A DNA stretch of 64,000 bases from Flavobacterium rivuli WB 3.3-2 = DSM 21788 (GTDB lineage Bacteria > Bacteroidota > Bacteroidia > Flavobacteriales > Flavobacteriaceae), in contig NZ_KB899967.1 of NCBI RefSeq assembly GCF_000378485.1, positions 124,001 through 188,000 on the forward strand, written 5' to 3'. Made by a program: the position numbers and the translations under genes. Below are positions 61,781 to 64,000 of this stretch, in pieces (the stretch's first letter is position 1; each line of letters begins with the position of its first letter). Under the pieces are notes generated by a model. It was not told where the DNA came from, made no database searches, and saw nothing but the letters and a program-made list of their open reading frames with translations.

Positions 61781-62599
61781 TTACGATTTTATAAACTCTA
61801 AAATATCTTTATTAATTGTTGCTGCTTCTGTAGCCGGCATACCGTGAGGGAAACCCGGGTAAGAAATAAACTTACTGTTAGGTAAAAGTTTTGCAGCCCT
61901 TGGTGCCTGGTTAAAAGGTACTATCTGGTCGTCTTCGCCATGTAATACAAGTACAGGTACCGTTACACTCTTAAGGTCTTCAGTAAAGTCTGATTCAGAG
62001 AATGCTTTAATACCTTCATAATGTGCCAATACAGATCCCTGCATTGCCTGTCTCCACCAGTTGTGCTTAATACCTTCCTGTACCTTTGCTCCTTCGCGGT
62101 TCCAGCCGTAAAAAGGTATTGGGAAATCATAAAAATATTGTGCCCTGCTAAAGCCTGTACCTTCACGAATTTCATCAAAAACAGATAACGGCACACCTTC
62201 GGGGTTACTGTCATTTTTAATCATGATAGGCGTTACTGCACTTATAAGTACTGCTTTTGCAACACGGTCTTTACCGTAACGTGCTACATAGCGAATAGCC
62301 TCACCACCACCTGTAGAGTGGCCTATGTGTATTGCATCCCTTAAGTCAAGAGCTTCGGTTAATTCAGCAATATCAGCTACATAAGTATCCATATCATTAC
62401 CGTTAGCACTTTGTCCTGAGCGTCCGTGGCCGCGGCGGTCATGCGCTATAACCCTGTATCCCTGTTTAAGGAAAAACATCATTTGGGTGTCCCAGTCATC
62501 ACCTGATAGTGGCCATCCATGATGAAAAACAATAGGTTGTCCTGTTCCCCAGTCTTTGTAATAAATTTCAGTTCCGTCTTTTACTGTAATCGTACTCAT
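61781..62599 (-). CDS. Alpha/beta hydrolase, non-heme chloroperoxidase-like
   Basis: 272 residues. The fold and motifs match cofactor-free haloperoxidase/esterases: FHHGWPLSGDDWDTQMMFF, AHDRRGHGRS, HIGHSTGGGEAIRYVARYG (nucleophile Ser in GHSTGG), VLVLHGEDDQIVPF (Asp) and YPGFPHGMPATEAA (His). The chloroperoxidase activity of such enzymes is usually incidental, so the physiological role is better described as an esterase or hydrolase of unknown substrate. No signal peptide, so cytosolic. Confidence 0.88.
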   Translation of the reverse strand: MSTITVKDGTEIYYKDWGTGQPIVFHHGWPLSGDDWDTQMMFFLKQGYRVIAHDRRGHGRSGQSANGNDMDTYVADIAELTEALDLRDAIHIGHSTGGGEAIRYVARYGKDRVAKAVLISAVTPIMIKNDSNPEGVPLSVFDEIREGTGFSRAQYFYDFPIPFYGWNREGAKVQEGIKHNWWRQAMQGSVLAHYEGIKAFSESDFTEDLKSVTVPVLVLHGEDDQIVPFNQAPRAAKLLPNSKFISYPGFPHGMPATEAATINKDILEFIKS

Positions 62600-62800
62600 T
62601 TTTTTGGTTTTTTTGATTATTATTTAGAATTGTGTTTTAAGGATAGGTATTTTCTTTTTAAAAAAGTTTATCTCCCCTTGAAATTTACAACTTTGCGCCC
62701 AAAAACACAAGACTCTACAAATCAAATATTTAAAAATATTAAGTTAAATTTAAGTTACGAAATGTCGTATTTTTATGTAGCCATTTCTTACAATCGTAAT

Positions 62801-62836
62801 AATAAAAAATGCCTGCAAATTTACTCTGCAGGCATT
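62801..62836 (-). terminator. Intrinsic terminator of the malate:quinone oxidoreductase gene
   Basis: A perfect 10-bp stem, AATGCCTGCA (62808-62817) and TGCAGGCATT (62827-62836), is followed by a T run on the minus strand after the stop at 62864. Confidence 0.8.
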
Positions 62837-62863
62837 GCGTATTATATAATTGCAAACTCTTTT

Positions 62864-64000
62864 TTAGAAAGAAGTAAGCCCTAATACTTTATGAGAATGT
62901 TCCCTTAATTTTGCCAGTAATTCCGGCTCATTATTAAGATGCTTACCGTATGATGGTATCATGATGCGCAGTTTTTGCTGCCATGCTTCAGTTTTTACCT
63001 GCTCTGTAAAGCAGCGTTCTAAAAGCTCTACCATAATAGCAACAGCAGTACTTGCACCCGGAGAAGCACCTAAAAGCACTGCAAGAGTACCATCGGCACT
63101 ATTTATAACCTCTGTACCAAACTCCAGCTTGCCGCCCTCTTTGTCATCTTTTTTAATAACCTGCACACGCTGACCGGCAGTTTCAAGTACCCAGTCTTCC
63201 ATTTTTGCATCAGGCATATATTCCTTAAGTGCTTCAAGCCTGTCTTCGCGGCTTTGTGTTACCTGCTGTATAAGGTATTTTGTAAGCGGTATATTATGGT
63301 ATCCGGCAGCCAGCATAGGGCCTATATTGTTTGCACGTATAGATGTAGGCAAGTCAAAATACGAACCCTGCTTTAAAAATTTGGTACTAAACCCTGCATA
63401 AGGGCCAAAAAGTAATTCTTTTTTGCCGTTTATCATACGGGTATCTACGTGGGGCACGCTCATAGGCGGCGCACCTACAGATGCCTTACCGTACACCTTG
63501 GCATTATGTTTCTGTATAATATCTTCGTTAATACATTTTAGCCACTGCCCACTCACAGGGAAGCCCCCAAAGCCTTTACCCTCTGGTATATCGGCTTTTT
63601 CAAGAAGGTGAAGCGACCCACCGCCCGCGCCAATAAACACGAACTTAGAATATACACGCACTTTCTCGCCGGTGTGCAGGTCTTTAATCTTAAATTTCCA
63701 TTTGTTACTACCGTTCTTAGAGCGGCGCATGCTCGATACCTCTTTGCTAAAGAACAGGTTTACACCATCCTGTTTACCCAGCCATGCAAACATATCGCGG
63801 GTTAACTCGCCAAAGTTTACATCGGTACCTATTTTCATGTTAGTAGCGGCAATAGGGTCTTTGCTATCACGGCCTTCCATAACAAGGGGCATCCATTCTT
63901 TAAGCGTTTCAGGATCTGTACTAAATTCCATACCATGAAACAGCGGAAATTTTTGTAATGCCTCATGCCTTTTTTTAAGAAAATCTACATTATCCTCTCC
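62864..64000 (-). CDS. mqo: Malate:quinone oxidoreductase (5' partial)
   Basis: About 378 C-terminal residues are visible; the frame runs open through the right edge, so the N-terminus and the FAD-binding GxGxxG lie outside. It oxidises malate to oxaloacetate with electrons to quinone, a membrane-associated TCA cycle step. Signatures are ATNMKIGTDVNFGELTRDMF, KFVFIGAGGGSLHLLEKADIPEGKGFGGFPVSGQWLKC, LLFGPYAGFSTKFLKQGSYFDLP, and the C-terminal LLGASPGASTAVAIMVELLERCF, which closes the FAD site. Full-length Mqo is near 490-500 residues. Confidence 0.93.
   Translation of the reverse strand, partial: GEDNVDFLKKRHEALQKFPLFHGMEFSTDPETLKEWMPLVMEGRDSKDPIAATNMKIGTDVNFGELTRDMFAWLGKQDGVNLFFSKEVSSMRRSKNGSNKWKFKIKDLHTGEKVRVYSKFVFIGAGGGSLHLLEKADIPEGKGFGGFPVSGQWLKCINEDIIQKHNAKVYGKASVGAPPMSVPHVDTRMINGKKELLFGPYAGFSTKFLKQGSYFDLPTSIRANNIGPMLAAGYHNIPLTKYLIQQVTQSREDRLEALKEYMPDAKMEDWVLETAGQRVQVIKKDDKEGGKLEFGTEVINSADGTLAVLLGASPGASTAVAIMVELLERCFTEQVKTEAWQQKLRIMIPSYGKHLNNEPELLAKLREHSHKVLGLTSF

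Noticed and set aside
62519..62884. Plus-strand ORF of 121 residues
   Set aside because: Overlaps the hydrolase start and the terminator of the mqo gene; composition is Asn/Lys/Tyr/Phe-rich as expected for A+T-rich non-coding DNA.

Overview
The window reads as a chromosomal segment of a flavobacterium (phylum Bacteroidota, probably family Flavobacteriaceae). The evidence is low G+C content, type IX secretion (T9SS) sorting domains of both type A and type B, several families (DUF5606, DUF4421, DUF6438, OstA-like) that I know mainly from this phylum, and many genes preceded by the Bacteroidota -7 promoter element TAnnTTTG with no clear Shine-Dalgarno sequence. No phage, integrase, insertion sequence, rRNA, tRNA or CRISPR array was seen. 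Most of the window is ordinary core genome with small accessory patches.

Layout. 1-5.7 kb: the end of a DUF3999-like membrane protein, uridine kinase, a FtsB/DivIC-like cell-division protein and the two methylmalonyl-CoA mutase subunits, which are split by a RelE/ParE-type toxin-antitoxin pair. 5.7-9.6 kb: small secreted or lipoprotein genes of unknown function and a DUF4421 outer-membrane protein. 9.9-19.6 kb: a membrane glycosyltransferase, a DUF4256 protein, a GH43 glycosidase, a tannase-like esterase, an ABC exporter, a repeat protein and a PhoA-type alkaline phosphatase with a twin-arginine signal. 19.6-24.4 kb (minus strand): a subtilisin-like T9SS protease, two tandem DUF6438 lipoproteins and a nitronate monooxygenase/FabK-like enzyme, closely packed. 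24.6-30.8 kb: an EamA transporter, an AraC regulator and a TolC-HlyD-MFS tripartite efflux operon. 30.8-33.6 kb: a SAM-I riboswitch controlling a trans-sulfuration enzyme and homoserine dehydrogenase, which is methionine-pathway control.

33.6-41 kb: an intergenic array of about six degenerate 107-bp repeats, then a 2077-residue type-B T9SS adhesin-like protein with about 13 repeated domains. 41-52.8 kb: housekeeping genes folE, cysS, yidD, lgt, an OstA/LptA-like protein, a class-III aminotransferase, a TPR protein, aroE and a DUF349 protein. 53-56.3 kb (minus): def, DUF5606, a 46-residue MazE-tail-like ORF, mazG and a secreted protein. 56.3-64 kb: a palindromic repeat element, a FUSC membrane protein, three tandem paralogous secreted proteins, a DUF2461 protein, an alpha/beta hydrolase and a 5'-partial malate:quinone oxidoreductase running off the end.

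The observations most worth a second look are: (i) a duplication fossil upstream of one DUF6438 gene that carries the last codons of the neighbouring T9SS protease; (ii) an 18-bp perfect palindrome present in two promoter regions around the paralog trio; (iii) a free-standing MazE C-terminal-tail ORF next to mazG; (iv) competing hairpins in the SAM riboswitch expression platform; (v) a toxin-antitoxin pair inside the mutAB operon; and (vi) the 107-bp repeat array. I found no clearly new multi-gene system such as a defence island.
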